DNA from: Alistipes sp.
GTDB taxonomy: Bacteria > Bacteroidota > Bacteroidia > Bacteroidales > Rikenellaceae
Direction of reading: 5' to 3'
Length of the DNA stretch: 64,000 nt
Assembly: GCA_022511345.1 (NCBI GenBank)
Contig: JAFLRR010000007.1
Location: 1-64,000, forward strand
A program made the translations under genes and the position numbers. This document shows, one piece after another, positions 8,555 to 17,074 of the stretch. The notes below the pieces were generated by a model. The model made no database searches and was not told the origin of the DNA. It saw only the letters and a list, made by a program, of their open reading frames with translations. Each line of letters begins with the position of its first letter. Position 1 is the stretch's first letter.

Positions 8555-9370
8555 TTACTCGTTCTCCAGCCCTTTTATCATCTCGACGAATATCGTCTCC
8601 ATGCGCTTTCCGGCCTTTGCGCCCTGACGCTGCACATCCTCGTGGTCGCCCACCTCGTCGCTCAGGCCGCAGTTCGTGATGACCGACATTCCGAACACGG
8701 GAATGGACATGTGCCGCGCCACTATCACCTCCGGCACGGTCGACATTCCGGCCGCATCGCCTCCTATGGCCTTGAAGTAGCGGTACTCGGCCTGTGTCTC
8801 GAAGGTCGGGCCCGTACCACCGACATAGACTCCGTACTGCAGCTTGATGTTGTGCTGCTCGGCTATCGCCGTGGCGCGTGCGATCAAATCCCTGTCATAG
8901 CAGTTGTGCATATCCGGGAAGCGGGGTCCGAACTCCTCCATGTTGGGACCTATCAGGGGGTTGGGAAGCAGGTTTATGTGGTCGGTTATGACCATCAGGT
9001 CGCCCGTGCGGAACGAGGTGTTGATGCCGCCGCTGGCATTGGACACGAACAGGGTCTTAATTCCCAGCAGCTTCATGACCCTCACCGGGAATGTCACCTT
9101 CTTCATGTCGTAGCCCTCGTAGTAGTGGAACCGGCCCTTCATCGCCACCACGCGCTGCGAGCCTATACGGCCGAATATCATGCGGCCGGCATGCCCCTGC
9201 ACGGTCGATACGGGGAACGATGGAATCTCCTCGTACGGTATCTCATACTCCACCTCTATGCGGTCGGCGAAGCCGCCCAGACCCGTACCGAGGATTATGC
9301 CCGTTCGGGGCTTGTAGTCGCCGGTGCGCTCAATGATGAATGCCGCGGCCTGTTTAATTGCTTCGTACAT
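8555..9370 (-). CDS. purine nucleoside phosphorylase
   Basis: The 271-residue protein is a trimeric-type purine nucleoside phosphorylase (PNP-I), which splits inosine or guanosine with phosphate into base and ribose-1-phosphate. Family signatures are ILGTGLGGF (26-34), [10 protein letters not shown] with the phosphate-site His (55-64), NASGGIN (about 115-121), GPTFET and AAGMSTVPE. It overlaps the 3' end of lpxK by 17 bp, so the two are translationally linked. It belongs to purine salvage and has no obvious functional tie to lipid A synthesis. Confidence 0.95.
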   Translation of the reverse strand: MYEAIKQAAAFIIERTGDYKPRTGIILGTGLGGFADRIEVEYEIPYEEIPSFPVSTVQGHAGRMIFGRIGSQRVVAMKGRFHYYEGYDMKKVTFPVRVMKLLGIKTLFVSNASGGINTSFRTGDLMVITDHINLLPNPLIGPNMEEFGPRFPDMHNCYDRDLIARATAIAEQHNIKLQYGVYVGGTGPTFETQAEYRYFKAIGGDAAGMSTVPEVIVARHMSIPVFGMSVITNCGLSDEVGDHEDVQRQGAKAGKRMETIFVEMIKGLENE

Positions 9371-10391
9371 CGTGTTCGAGTTTTTGCAGAAAGTCCGCTT
9401 CGGAACCTTCGGTGAATGTTATGTTTATCGGAATGTAATATAGCTTCGGGCAGATTGCCGCCGGGACCCTCGAGCGGCGCGTCATCTTCACGGCATCCTT
9501 CTCGGTGGTCACTATCACGGCCCCGGGATGGTCGGAGCAGAGCTGCAGCAGGCGGCGCATGTCGTTGCGGGTGTAGACGTGGTGGTCGCCGAATGTCACC
9601 GTCTCGACCACATTGTACCGGCGCTTCATCTCCTCGATGAATGGTCCGGGGTTGCCTATGCCCGAGAGCGCTATCACCTCGCGGCCGAAATCCACGTTGT
9701 CGGGGGCCTCGTCGTAGAGTGGCTCGGGGCGGAAGCTCTCGAAGCGCGTGAAGTATATCTTCTGGTATGCCATCGTCACCAGCACCTTGTGCATCACGCG
9801 GCGGTCTATGGGCTTCATGTCCACGGGGCACTTCGTCACCACGAAGTAGTGCGCCCGGTAGAGCATCTCGGGAATGTCGCGCAGACGTCCCGCCGGCAGC
9901 ATGCTGTCATTCTGCACGGGCTGCGTCGCGTCGACCATCACGATGTTGATTTTGGGCTCCACATAGCGGTGCTGGAATCCGTCGTCCATCACTATCAGGT
10001 CTATTTCGGGATGCTCGGCGCGTATTCTTCTGATGGCCTCGGCGCGCTTCTCGCACACCACCACCACCACATCCGGGAACTTCATCTTTATCTGCAGCGG
10101 CTCGTCGCCCACGTTGCGGTAGTCCGACGACAGGCTCACCTCGACATATCCCTTCGTTCGTCGGCCATATCCCCGCGAAAGCAGGGCCACGCGGTGCAGT
10201 CGCGACATGTATCCCAGAATCATCTCGGCCATCGGGGTCTTGCCCGTGCCGCCCACCGTCACGTTGCCTATGCAGACAATCGGAATATCGAACTTTTCGC
10301 TCTTGAGCACACCCCAGTCGAACAGCCTGTGACGGAACGTCACGGCCATCTTGTAGAGCCATGCAGCCGGGGTAAAGAGAATGCGTCTCAT
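9354..10391 (-). CDS. lpxK: tetraacyldisaccharide 4'-kinase
   Basis: The 345-residue inner-membrane-associated kinase phosphorylates the 4' position of the lipid A disaccharide precursor. Walker A is [12 protein letters not shown] (42-53), and the downstream VMDDGFQHR motif is the LpxK signature. The N-terminal hydrophobic segment fits membrane association. It is divergent from the M23 lipoprotein gene. A weak -7-like TAACTTTA lies on the minus strand at 10411-10418. Confidence 0.95.
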   Translation of the reverse strand: MRRILFTPAAWLYKMAVTFRHRLFDWGVLKSEKFDIPIVCIGNVTVGGTGKTPMAEMILGYMSRLHRVALLSRGYGRRTKGYVEVSLSSDYRNVGDEPLQIKMKFPDVVVVVCEKRAEAIRRIRAEHPEIDLIVMDDGFQHRYVEPKINIVMVDATQPVQNDSMLPAGRLRDIPEMLYRAHYFVVTKCPVDMKPIDRRVMHKVLVTMAYQKIYFTRFESFRPEPLYDEAPDNVDFGREVIALSGIGNPGPFIEEMKRRYNVVETVTFGDHHVYTRNDMRRLLQLCSDHPGAVIVTTEKDAVKMTRRSRVPAAICPKLYYIPINITFTEGSEADFLQKLEHDVRSN

Positions 10392-10514
10392 AAAATTCGA
10401 TATCCGCGTGTAAAGTTAGCAATAAATGGGCGAATAATCAAGTTCTGCACGCACGTGCGCGCGGAAAAAAGGGCTGCCGGCTGCGATTTTTTCTCTTTTT
10501 TGCGACTAAATTCG

Positions 10515-10522
10515 TATATTTG
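10515..10522 (+). promoter_or_regulatory. -7 element immediately before the M23 lipoprotein gene
   Basis: TATATTTG matches TAnnTTTG, but it ends only 4 bp before the first ATG at 10527. Transcription would start at or just after that ATG, so the mRNA is leaderless or translation begins at the next in-frame ATG, 10536. No -33 element at proper spacing was recognised. Confidence 0.5.
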
Positions 10523-10526
10523 CGCT

Positions 10527-11864
10527 ATGGGAAATATGTTCTACAGACTGCTTTCCGCTGCCGCCTGCACATGTGCGGCCATGCTTGCCGCCTGCTCGGG
10601 CGCAGGCACTGCGGAGGAGTCCGGCGACGACGGCCGGCAGACAATCCACAACACCGTATTCGGCATCATCGCCGACGACTACCGCCTGGAGCACAACGAG
10701 ATCAAGCCAGGCGAGACGCTCGGCGCCATCCTCGGCCGCTACGGCATATCGGCCGCCGACGTCGACCAGCTCGACCGCAAATCCAAGGATATATTTCCGC
10801 TGCGCAACATCCGAGCCGGCCAGTCCTACACGGCCTTCATCCACGAGGACTCGCTCAACGCTCCCCACATCGACCACTTCGTCTACGAGCGCAACGCCAC
10901 CGAATATGTCGTCTTTTCGTTCGTCGGCGACTCCGTGAGCATCGTTCCCGGCGCGCGCGAGATACGTCTGGAGCGCCGCAAGAGCACGGCGCTCATCGAG
11001 TCGTCGCTCTGGGGCGCCATCATGAAGGAGAATCTCTCCTACGCCCTTGCCGCCGAGCTTGAGGATATCTACCAGTGGAGCGTCGACTTCGCCGGCATCA
11101 AGAAGGGCGACTCGTTCACCGTCATCTACGACGAGAAGTATGTCGACACCGTCAAGGTCGGCATCGGCCGCGTGTGGGGCGCCAAATTCACCCACGACGG
11201 CCGCGACTACTACGCCATACCTTTCAAGCAGAACGGCAAGATAAGCTACTGGGAGTACGACGGCGGCAGCCTGCGCAAACAGCTGCTCAAGGCTCCGCTC
11301 AAATATACGCGCATCAGCTCGCGATTCTCCAACGCCCGCCTGCACCCCGTGCACAAGGTCTACCGCCCGCACCACGGCGTCGACTACGCGGCGCCCAAGG
11401 GCACTCCCGTGCATGCCGTTGCCGACGGCACGGTGGTCTTCCGCGGCTGGGGCGGCGGTGGCGGCAACACCATCAAAATCAAGCATCCGGGCAATCTGAT
11501 GACCGGCTACCTGCACCTCAGCGGCTTCGCCAAGGGCATAGTCCAGGGCGCGCGCGTGTCGCAGGGCCAGCTCATAGGCTACGTCGGCAGCACGGGCACC
11601 TCCACGGGCCCGCACCTCGACTACCGCATCTGGAAAAACGGCACGCCAATCAATCCGCTGACCGTTCCCCAGGAGCCTGCCGAGCCCATATCGAAGGATA
11701 ACCGCCAGGCTTTCGAGTACGTCCGCGACATGGTCGCCGCCGAAATCGAGGGCAACGTCGACGACAGCCGGCGCATCATGCAGCTCGACTCGATAGTCGT
11801 GCCGCCCGACTACATGAACCCGGAGGAGTCTTCAGCCCGCCCCGCCGAAACGCCAGCGCAATGA
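10527..11864 (+). CDS. M23 family metallopeptidase, lipoprotein (MepM/NlpD-like)
   Basis: The 445-residue protein begins with a lipoprotein signal peptide ending in LAAC, so it should be lipid-anchored in the cell envelope. Residues about 60-110 form a LysM/opacity-associated-like region (PGETLGAILGRYGIS). The C-terminal peptidase domain has the HHGVD zinc motif (282-286), YLHLSGF, and the second motif as HLD (363-365) instead of canonical HxH. The expected role is cutting peptidoglycan cross-links, or regulating such hydrolases. The zinc ligand substitution makes activity uncertain. Either ATG, 10527 or 10536, could start the protein, because the -7 element lies directly upstream. Confidence 0.88.
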   Translation: MGNMFYRLLSAAACTCAAMLAACSGAGTAEESGDDGRQTIHNTVFGIIADDYRLEHNEIKPGETLGAILGRYGISAADVDQLDRKSKDIFPLRNIRAGQSYTAFIHEDSLNAPHIDHFVYERNATEYVVFSFVGDSVSIVPGAREIRLERRKSTALIESSLWGAIMKENLSYALAAELEDIYQWSVDFAGIKKGDSFTVIYDEKYVDTVKVGIGRVWGAKFTHDGRDYYAIPFKQNGKISYWEYDGGSLRKQLLKAPLKYTRISSRFSNARLHPVHKVYRPHHGVDYAAPKGTPVHAVADGTVVFRGWGGGGGNTIKIKHPGNLMTGYLHLSGFAKGIVQGARVSQGQLIGYVGSTGTSTGPHLDYRIWKNGTPINPLTVPQEPAEPISKDNRQAFEYVRDMVAAEIEGNVDDSRRIMQLDSIVVPPDYMNPEESSARPAETPAQ

Positions 11865-12295
11865 CCGACCGCCGCATAAGCAGCTTTCTGTCGCGGCACC
11901 ACGTGCTGACGCTCGCCACCGCCGACGCCTGCGGCGGAGTGTGGTGCTCGCAGGCCTTCTATGCGTGGGACGACGAGCGCGACCGCTTCGTATTCGCCTC
12001 CGACAGCCTCACGCGCCACGGAGCCAACATGCTGGCCGACAACCGCGTAGCCGTATCGGTGGCATTGGAGACTCGAATCGTCGGCAAGATACAGGGGTGC
12101 CAGATTACCGGCCGTGCCGTGCGCGGCGACGACGGAGCCCGCCGGCGCTACATCCGCCGCTTCCCCTATGCGGCGGCCGTCGATACGGAGATCTGGACCG
12201 TCGAGGCCGACTATGTGAAATTTACAGACAACACTCTCGGATTCGGGAAAAAACTTGTATGGCAGAGGGATACGGACTCAAATACGGCGTTGTGA
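11861..12295 (+). CDS. pyridoxamine 5'-phosphate oxidase-like FMN-binding split-barrel protein
   Basis: The 144-residue protein has the PNPOx-like split-barrel pattern: N-terminal ISSFLSRHHVLTLATAD and a central FASDSLTRHGANM...NRVAVSV stretch. Such proteins bind flavin and act as oxidoreductases of varied specificity, and the substrate here is unknown. Its ATG overlaps the stop of the M23 gene (ATGA), which indicates translational coupling. It overlaps ispD by 37 bp at its 3' end. Confidence 0.75.
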   Translation: MTDRRISSFLSRHHVLTLATADACGGVWCSQAFYAWDDERDRFVFASDSLTRHGANMLADNRVAVSVALETRIVGKIQGCQITGRAVRGDDGARRRYIRRFPYAAAVDTEIWTVEADYVKFTDNTLGFGKKLVWQRDTDSNTAL

Positions 12296-12981
12296 TAGTT
12301 GCCGCGGGCAGCGGCACGCGCATGGGCTCGGGCATACCCAAGCAGTTCCGCATGCTGGCGGGTCTGCCGGTCCTGGGCCGCACCATAAATCTGTTCGCCG
12401 AGGCGGTGCGCGGCATCGAGATTGCGGTCGTGCTGCCGCAGGAGCGCCTCGACTTCTGGCGCAACTTCGCCGCACGCTTCGACATCGCACCACACAAGTG
12501 CGTGGCCGGGGGTGCCGAGCGCACGCTGTCGGTCAGGGCGGGCCTTGCAGCCCTGTCGCCCGCAGCCGACATCATCGCCGTGCACGACGGAGTGCGTCCG
12601 CTGGCCTCGCCCGAGCTGATAAGGCGCGTATTCGAGTGCGCCGCCGAGCACGGCACGGCCGTACCCGCCATCGAACCCTCGGACTCGTGCCGCACGCTCA
12701 CCGGCCGCGGAGGCTCCCGCTGCGCCGACCGCTCGCAGCTGCGGTTGGTGCAGACCCCGCAGGCATTCAACGCCGATATCCTGCGCTCGGCCTACGACAG
12801 CGCCTCCGGCAGCCTCTACACCGACGACGCCTCGCTTGTCGAGAGTTGCGGCACGGCCATCACCCTCTGCCAGGGCGAGCGCACCAACCTCAAACTCACA
12901 GCGCCCGGCGATTTCGCCGTCGCCGAGGCACTGCTGCAATTCATGACCGGAAGCCATGCAGACGACTCATCCGACATATAG
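12259..12981 (+). CDS. ispD: 2-C-methyl-D-erythritol 4-phosphate cytidylyltransferase
   Basis: The 240-residue enzyme makes CDP-methylerythritol in the MEP isoprenoid pathway. Key motifs are VVIVAAGSGTRMGSGIPKQF (11-30), the nucleotide-binding loop with Arg and Lys, VHDGVRP, and the QTPQAF stretch. The ATG at 12259 starts the protein right at the conserved N-terminus, although it overlaps the preceding gene by 37 bp. The frame stays open much farther upstream but without family resemblance. Confidence 0.95.
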   Translation: MAEGYGLKYGVVIVAAGSGTRMGSGIPKQFRMLAGLPVLGRTINLFAEAVRGIEIAVVLPQERLDFWRNFAARFDIAPHKCVAGGAERTLSVRAGLAALSPAADIIAVHDGVRPLASPELIRRVFECAAEHGTAVPAIEPSDSCRTLTGRGGSRCADRSQLRLVQTPQAFNADILRSAYDSASGSLYTDDASLVESCGTAITLCQGERTNLKLTAPGDFAVAEALLQFMTGSHADDSSDI

Positions 12982-13483
12982 CTTCCGCCTCGACCGGCGG
13001 ACCATATACCTCACCGCGGTTCACTTCGCGGTCTACATTCTCGCGGGCGTTCTGCTCTACCGGCTCTACGAGGGCGGCTATCTGTCGGCGTGGTTCACGT
13101 CGTTCGTCGCGGCTCTCATAGCGCTCATGACCCTCTCCATTCCGCGGCGCATAGCGGTTACCGACCAGGCCGTCGAGATAAGGTGCCTGTGCGACATAAC
13201 CGAGATACGGCTCGACGAAATAGCCTCGGTGCGGACCGTGCCTCAGGAGCAGATGCGGCTGCACATGCCGCTGTTCGCCGGCTGCGGATTCTTCGGCTAC
13301 TACGGCCATTTTCTCGACATCCGGGGCTTCGACACGGTGCTCATCTACGCCTCCGAGTGGCGCAACTTCGTCGAAATCACCGACATCTACGACGACCGCG
13401 TAATCGTCTCGTGCCGCCACGCCGCCGAGCTCATCGCCGCCATCGACCGTGCCCGCATCGCCGCCTCGAGTGCCGGGCAGTGA
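12956..13483 (+). CDS. PH domain-like membrane protein of unknown function
   Basis: The 175-residue protein has two closely spaced hydrophobic segments (about 18-34 and 44-60). A soluble part follows, resembling bacterial PH-like (bPH) domains: RRIAVTDQAVEIRCL...EIRLDEIASVRTV...GFDTVLIY. It overlaps ispD by 26 bp and so is the last gene of the M23-PNPOx-ispD group. Its function is unknown and the PH-like assignment is from the pattern only. Confidence 0.6.
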   Translation: MQTTHPTYSFRLDRRTIYLTAVHFAVYILAGVLLYRLYEGGYLSAWFTSFVAALIALMTLSIPRRIAVTDQAVEIRCLCDITEIRLDEIASVRTVPQEQMRLHMPLFAGCGFFGYYGHFLDIRGFDTVLIYASEWRNFVEITDIYDDRVIVSCRHAAELIAAIDRARIAASSAGQ

Positions 13484-13494
13484 CGACCCGGACA

Positions 13495-13526
13495 TTTGCA
13501 AAACAGAATATTTATAAGTAGTTTTG
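13495..13526 (+). promoter_or_regulatory. promoter for the DUF456-like gene and M16 protease
   Basis: TTTG (13495-13498), exactly 20 bp, then TAGTTTTG (13519-13526) is a full Bacteroidetes consensus promoter. Transcription should start near 13533, which leaves a leader of about 18 nt before the ATG at 13551. Confidence 0.8.
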
Positions 13527-13550
13527 CAAACGGTTGGAAAGGTAAATCGA

Positions 13551-14066
13551 ATGGATACTCTACTGGCAATAGCTGCCGTTATGCTCGCCCTGGCAGGGCT
13601 TGTCGGCTGCATCATACCCGTCATTCCGGGACCTCTGCTGAGCTATTTGGCGCTGCTCTGCGCCGCCGGCTGCGACAGCCTCGACATCAGCTCGTCGCAG
13701 CTCTGGATATGGGCCGCCGTGACGCTCGTCGTCTCCGTTGCCGACTATCTGCTGCCGGCATACATGGCCGGGCTCTTCGGCGGAACCAAGGCCGGCATGC
13801 GCGGCGCCACCGTCGGGATGATTGTCGGAGCCATATTCTTCAACATCCCCGGAGTCATCGTCGGACCCTTCCTCGGGGCATTCCTCGGCGAGCTGATACA
13901 CACCGGCGGCGATGGCGCCGGCCGGGCTCTGCAGGTTGGATTCGGCGCCTTCATGGCATTCGCCGTGGGCACGGGCATCAAGCTGGCCGCCTCGGGCGCC
14001 ATGCTCGTCATCATCTGCTCCGGGCTGCTGGCCTCGCTGCGCGACCTGCTGCTCGACCTGTTCTGA
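13551..14066 (+). CDS. DUF456 family integral membrane protein
   Basis: The 171-residue protein is almost entirely hydrophobic. It contains the features of DUF456: CIIPVIPGPLLSYLALL near 24-40, a glycine-rich GGTKAGMRGATVGMIVG stretch, and a second GxxxGPFLGAFLGE segment. The function of the family is not known. The ATG at 13551 is placed by the promoter at 13495-13526. The M16 protease gene follows within 30 bp and is probably in the same transcript. Confidence 0.8.
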   Translation: MDTLLAIAAVMLALAGLVGCIIPVIPGPLLSYLALLCAAGCDSLDISSSQLWIWAAVTLVVSVADYLLPAYMAGLFGGTKAGMRGATVGMIVGAIFFNIPGVIVGPFLGAFLGELIHTGGDGAGRALQVGFGAFMAFAVGTGIKLAASGAMLVIICSGLLASLRDLLLDLF

Positions 14067-14095
14067 AAACAATGATAATCAATATTTTGAAACCT

Positions 14096-17002
14096 ATGAA
14101 GAGATTCCTCCTTTTGGTCGCCGCGGCTGCTATGACCTTTGCCGCAGGCTGCTCGAAGTACAAGTACCAGAGCGTCGAGGGCGACCCGCTCAAGACCCGC
14201 ATCTACACCCTCGACAACGGACTTCGTGTCTACATGTCCGTAAACAGGGAGACGCCCCGCATCCAGACCATCATAGCCGTCAGGGTGGGCGGCAAGAACG
14301 ACCCCGCCGAGACCACCGGTCTGGCCCACTATTTCGAGCACCTGATGTTCAAGGGCACCGACAAGTTCGGCACGCAGGACTACCAGGCCGAGAAACCTCT
14401 GCTCGATGAGATAGAGCGTCTGTTCGAGCTCTACCGCAACACCTCCGATGCCGCCGAGCGCACGCGCATCTACGCCGTCATCGACAGCGTATCCAACGAG
14501 GCCTCCAAGCTGGCCATACCCAACGAGTACGACAAGCTCATGGCGGCCATAGGAGCCGAGGGCACCAACGCCTGGACCTCGCACGACGAGACCTGCTACA
14601 CCGAGGACATCCCCTCGAACCAGATCGAGAACTGGGCCCGCATCCAGGCCGACCGCTTCGCCAACGCCGTCATCCGCGGCTTCCACACCGAGCTGGAGAC
14701 TGTCTACGAGGAGTACAACATGTCGCTCACCGACGATACGGACAAGGCCTATGAGGCCATCTCCAGCCTGCTCTTCCCCACCCACCCCTACGGTCAGCAC
14801 ACGGTGCTCGGCACGCAGGAGCACCTGAAGAACCCCTCGATTACCAACATCAAGGAGTACTTCAAAACCTACTACGTACCCAACAACATCGCCATCTGTA
14901 TGTCTGGCGACTTCGACCCCGACAAGACCATCGCCATAATCGACAAATATTTCGGCGCCCTCAAGCCCAACGACGACCTGCCGCAGTTTGCATTCGAACC
15001 CGCCGAGCCGCTGACCGCACCCGCCGTCACCGAGGTTCTGGGCAACGAGAGCGAATTCATATATATGGGCTGGCGCACCGGCGGAGCCCGCAGCGAGGAT
15101 GCCGAAATGGCCCAGATAGTCTCGCGCATACTCAAGAACGGCAAGTGCGGACTCATAGACACCGACCTCTTGCAGTCGCAGAAAATCATCAGCTGCGGAG
15201 CATTCAACCTCCAGCAGGCCGACCTCGGCGCCATAGTGGCCTACGCCGACCCCAAGGAGGGACAGACGCTCGAGCAGGCGCGCGACCTGATTCTGGCCGA
15301 GGTCTCCAAACTGCGCAACGGCCTCTTCGACGAGGAGATTCTGACCTCGACCATCGCCAATTTCAAGCGCGAGCAGATGCAGATGTTCGAGAGCAACCGC
15401 AGCTGCGTGCAGTTCTTCGTCTCGAGTTTCATCAACGGCACCGAGTGGGCCGACGAGGTCGCCTCGCTCGACCGCATGTCGAAAATCACCAGGGAGCAGG
15501 TCGTAGCCTGGGCCTCGGACAAGCTGCGCGACGACAACTACGCCATAGTCTACAAGCGCAAGGGCGAGGACAAGAACCAGAAGAAAATCGACAAGCCCCA
15601 CATCACCCCCATCGCCACCAACCGCGATGCCGTGAGCGACTACCTGACCGAGGTCAAGAACTCGCCCGTGGCGCCCATTAAGCCCGTGTTCGTAGACTTC
15701 AGCCGCGACATGTCCGTCGGCTCCACGGCCAACGGTCTGGAGGTGCTCTACAAGCACAACCAGACCAACGGACTCTTCTCGCTGACCTACCTCTACCAGC
15801 TGGACAGCTACGACCCCGTAATGGATTTCGCCACCAAATACTTCTCGCTGCTCGGCACCGCCGACAAGTCGCTCGACCAGATACAGCGCCAGTTCTACGA
15901 CCTGGCCTGCAACTTCAACATCACCACGGCCGGCGACCGCATCTACGTGGTCGTATCGGGTCTCGACGAGAACATCGACAAGGCCATGGCGCTGGCCGAG
16001 GAGTACCTCAACGGCGTCGAGGGCAACGACCAGGTGCTGGCCGAGCTTAAGAACGACACCTTCAAGGAGCGCAGCGACAGCAAGCACAGCCAGCAGGCCA
16101 ACTTCGCCTCCATGCAGAAATATGCCATCTACGGCGCCGACTACATCAAAAACACCACCCTCTCCAACGACGGCATAGCGGCGCTCACCAGCGACTCTCT
16201 GACCGACAAAATCAAGTCGCTCGCAGGCCTCCGGCACAGCATACTCTACTACGGACCTCTGTCGCAGAAGGCTCTCATCGCCAAGCTCGACGCCGGACAC
16301 ATCACCGCCGAAACGCTCTCCGACCCCGACGTCGACCGCACGGCGGCCCTCCCGCAGCAGGTCGATGACAACAAGGTGCTGCTGGTTCAGTACGACGCCA
16401 AGCAGATCTACTACACGCAGTATTCCAAGGATGCCGAGGACAACTTCTCGACCGACAACGACGCTCTGGTAGAGATGTACAACGGCTACTTCGGAAACGG
16501 CATGAACGGCATAGTCTTCCAGGAGATGCGCGAGGCCCGCGGTCTGGCCTACACGGCCCGCGCCAGCTACCGGGACATGACCTATCCCGAGCAGGGCTAC
16601 GTCTACTCGGCCTTCATCGCCACGCAGAACGACAAGATGCAGCAGGCAATCGAGGCCTTCGACCAGATTATCGAGAACATGCCCCGCTCGCAGGCCGCCT
16701 TCGACATTGCCAAGCAGTCGGCGCTGGCTACCATGGCCACCAACCGCATCACCAAGTCGGGCGTGCTGTGGGCCTATGTCAACAACCGCATGAAGGGCAT
16801 CCGCGGCGACCGCAACAAGGCTCTCTACGAGCAGCTGCAGTCGATAACCCTCGACGATGTGATGCAGTTCCAGCAGGAGCGGATCAAGGGCCGCAAATAC
16901 ACCTACTGCATCCTCGGCGACCAGAACGACCTGGACATGGACTACCTGCGCACGCTGGGTCCCGTCGAGATTCTCTCGCAGGAGCAGATATTCGGATTCT
17001 GA
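14096..17002 (+). CDS. M16 family zinc protease (insulinase-like), lipoprotein
   Basis: The 968-residue protein has a lipoprotein signal peptide with Cys19 (FAAGC). An N-terminal catalytic M16 domain follows, with the inverted zinc motif HYFEH (78-82) and a downstream glutamate region ELETVYEEYN. A second, non-catalytic M16 half begins near residue 540. This matches the full-length two-lobed architecture of Bacteroidetes periplasmic or surface M16 proteases, which degrade peptides. The frame remains open upstream of 14096, but the signal peptide marks the true start. A strong terminator follows. Confidence 0.92.
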   Translation: MKRFLLLVAAAAMTFAAGCSKYKYQSVEGDPLKTRIYTLDNGLRVYMSVNRETPRIQTIIAVRVGGKNDPAETTGLAHYFEHLMFKGTDKFGTQDYQAEKPLLDEIERLFELYRNTSDAAERTRIYAVIDSVSNEASKLAIPNEYDKLMAAIGAEGTNAWTSHDETCYTEDIPSNQIENWARIQADRFANAVIRGFHTELETVYEEYNMSLTDDTDKAYEAISSLLFPTHPYGQHTVLGTQEHLKNPSITNIKEYFKTYYVPNNIAICMSGDFDPDKTIAIIDKYFGALKPNDDLPQFAFEPAEPLTAPAVTEVLGNESEFIYMGWRTGGARSEDAEMAQIVSRILKNGKCGLIDTDLLQSQKIISCGAFNLQQADLGAIVAYADPKEGQTLEQARDLILAEVSKLRNGLFDEEILTSTIANFKREQMQMFESNRSCVQFFVSSFINGTEWADEVASLDRMSKITREQVVAWASDKLRDDNYAIVYKRKGEDKNQKKIDKPHITPIATNRDAVSDYLTEVKNSPVAPIKPVFVDFSRDMSVGSTANGLEVLYKHNQTNGLFSLTYLYQLDSYDPVMDFATKYFSLLGTADKSLDQIQRQFYDLACNFNITTAGDRIYVVVSGLDENIDKAMALAEEYLNGVEGNDQVLAELKNDTFKERSDSKHSQQANFASMQKYAIYGADYIKNTTLSNDGIAALTSDSLTDKIKSLAGLRHSILYYGPLSQKALIAKLDAGHITAETLSDPDVDRTAALPQQVDDNKVLLVQYDAKQIYYTQYSKDAEDNFSTDNDALVEMYNGYFGNGMNGIVFQEMREARGLAYTARASYRDMTYPEQGYVYSAFIATQNDKMQQAIEAFDQIIENMPRSQAAFDIAKQSALATMATNRITKSGVLWAYVNNRMKGIRGDRNKALYEQLQSITLDDVMQFQQERIKGRKYTYCILGDQNDLDMDYLRTLGPVEILSQEQIFGF

Positions 17003-17023
17003 CGCCTCAGGTCAGTGCATGAC

Positions 17024-17057
17024 AAAAGCCCCGGAGCCTTGCGGTTCCGGGGCTTTT
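17024..17057. terminator. bidirectional rho-independent terminator
   Basis: AAAAGCCCCGGA and TCCGGGGCTTTT pair around a short loop, with A and T tracts on both sides. It lies between convergent genes, the M16 protease (plus) and the riboflavin kinase-SAH hydrolase fusion (minus). Confidence 0.88.
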
Positions 17058-17074
17058 CTATTCATGCGGGCAGC

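Noticed and set aside
9528..10526. N-terminal extension of 333 codons in frame with the M23 lipoprotein
   Set aside because: It runs antisense through lpxK, has no homology, and precedes the -7 element and the lipoprotein signal peptide.
13496..14095. N-terminal extension of the M16 protease frame
   Set aside because: It overlaps the DUF456-like gene in another frame, and the lipoprotein signal peptide at 14096 marks the start.
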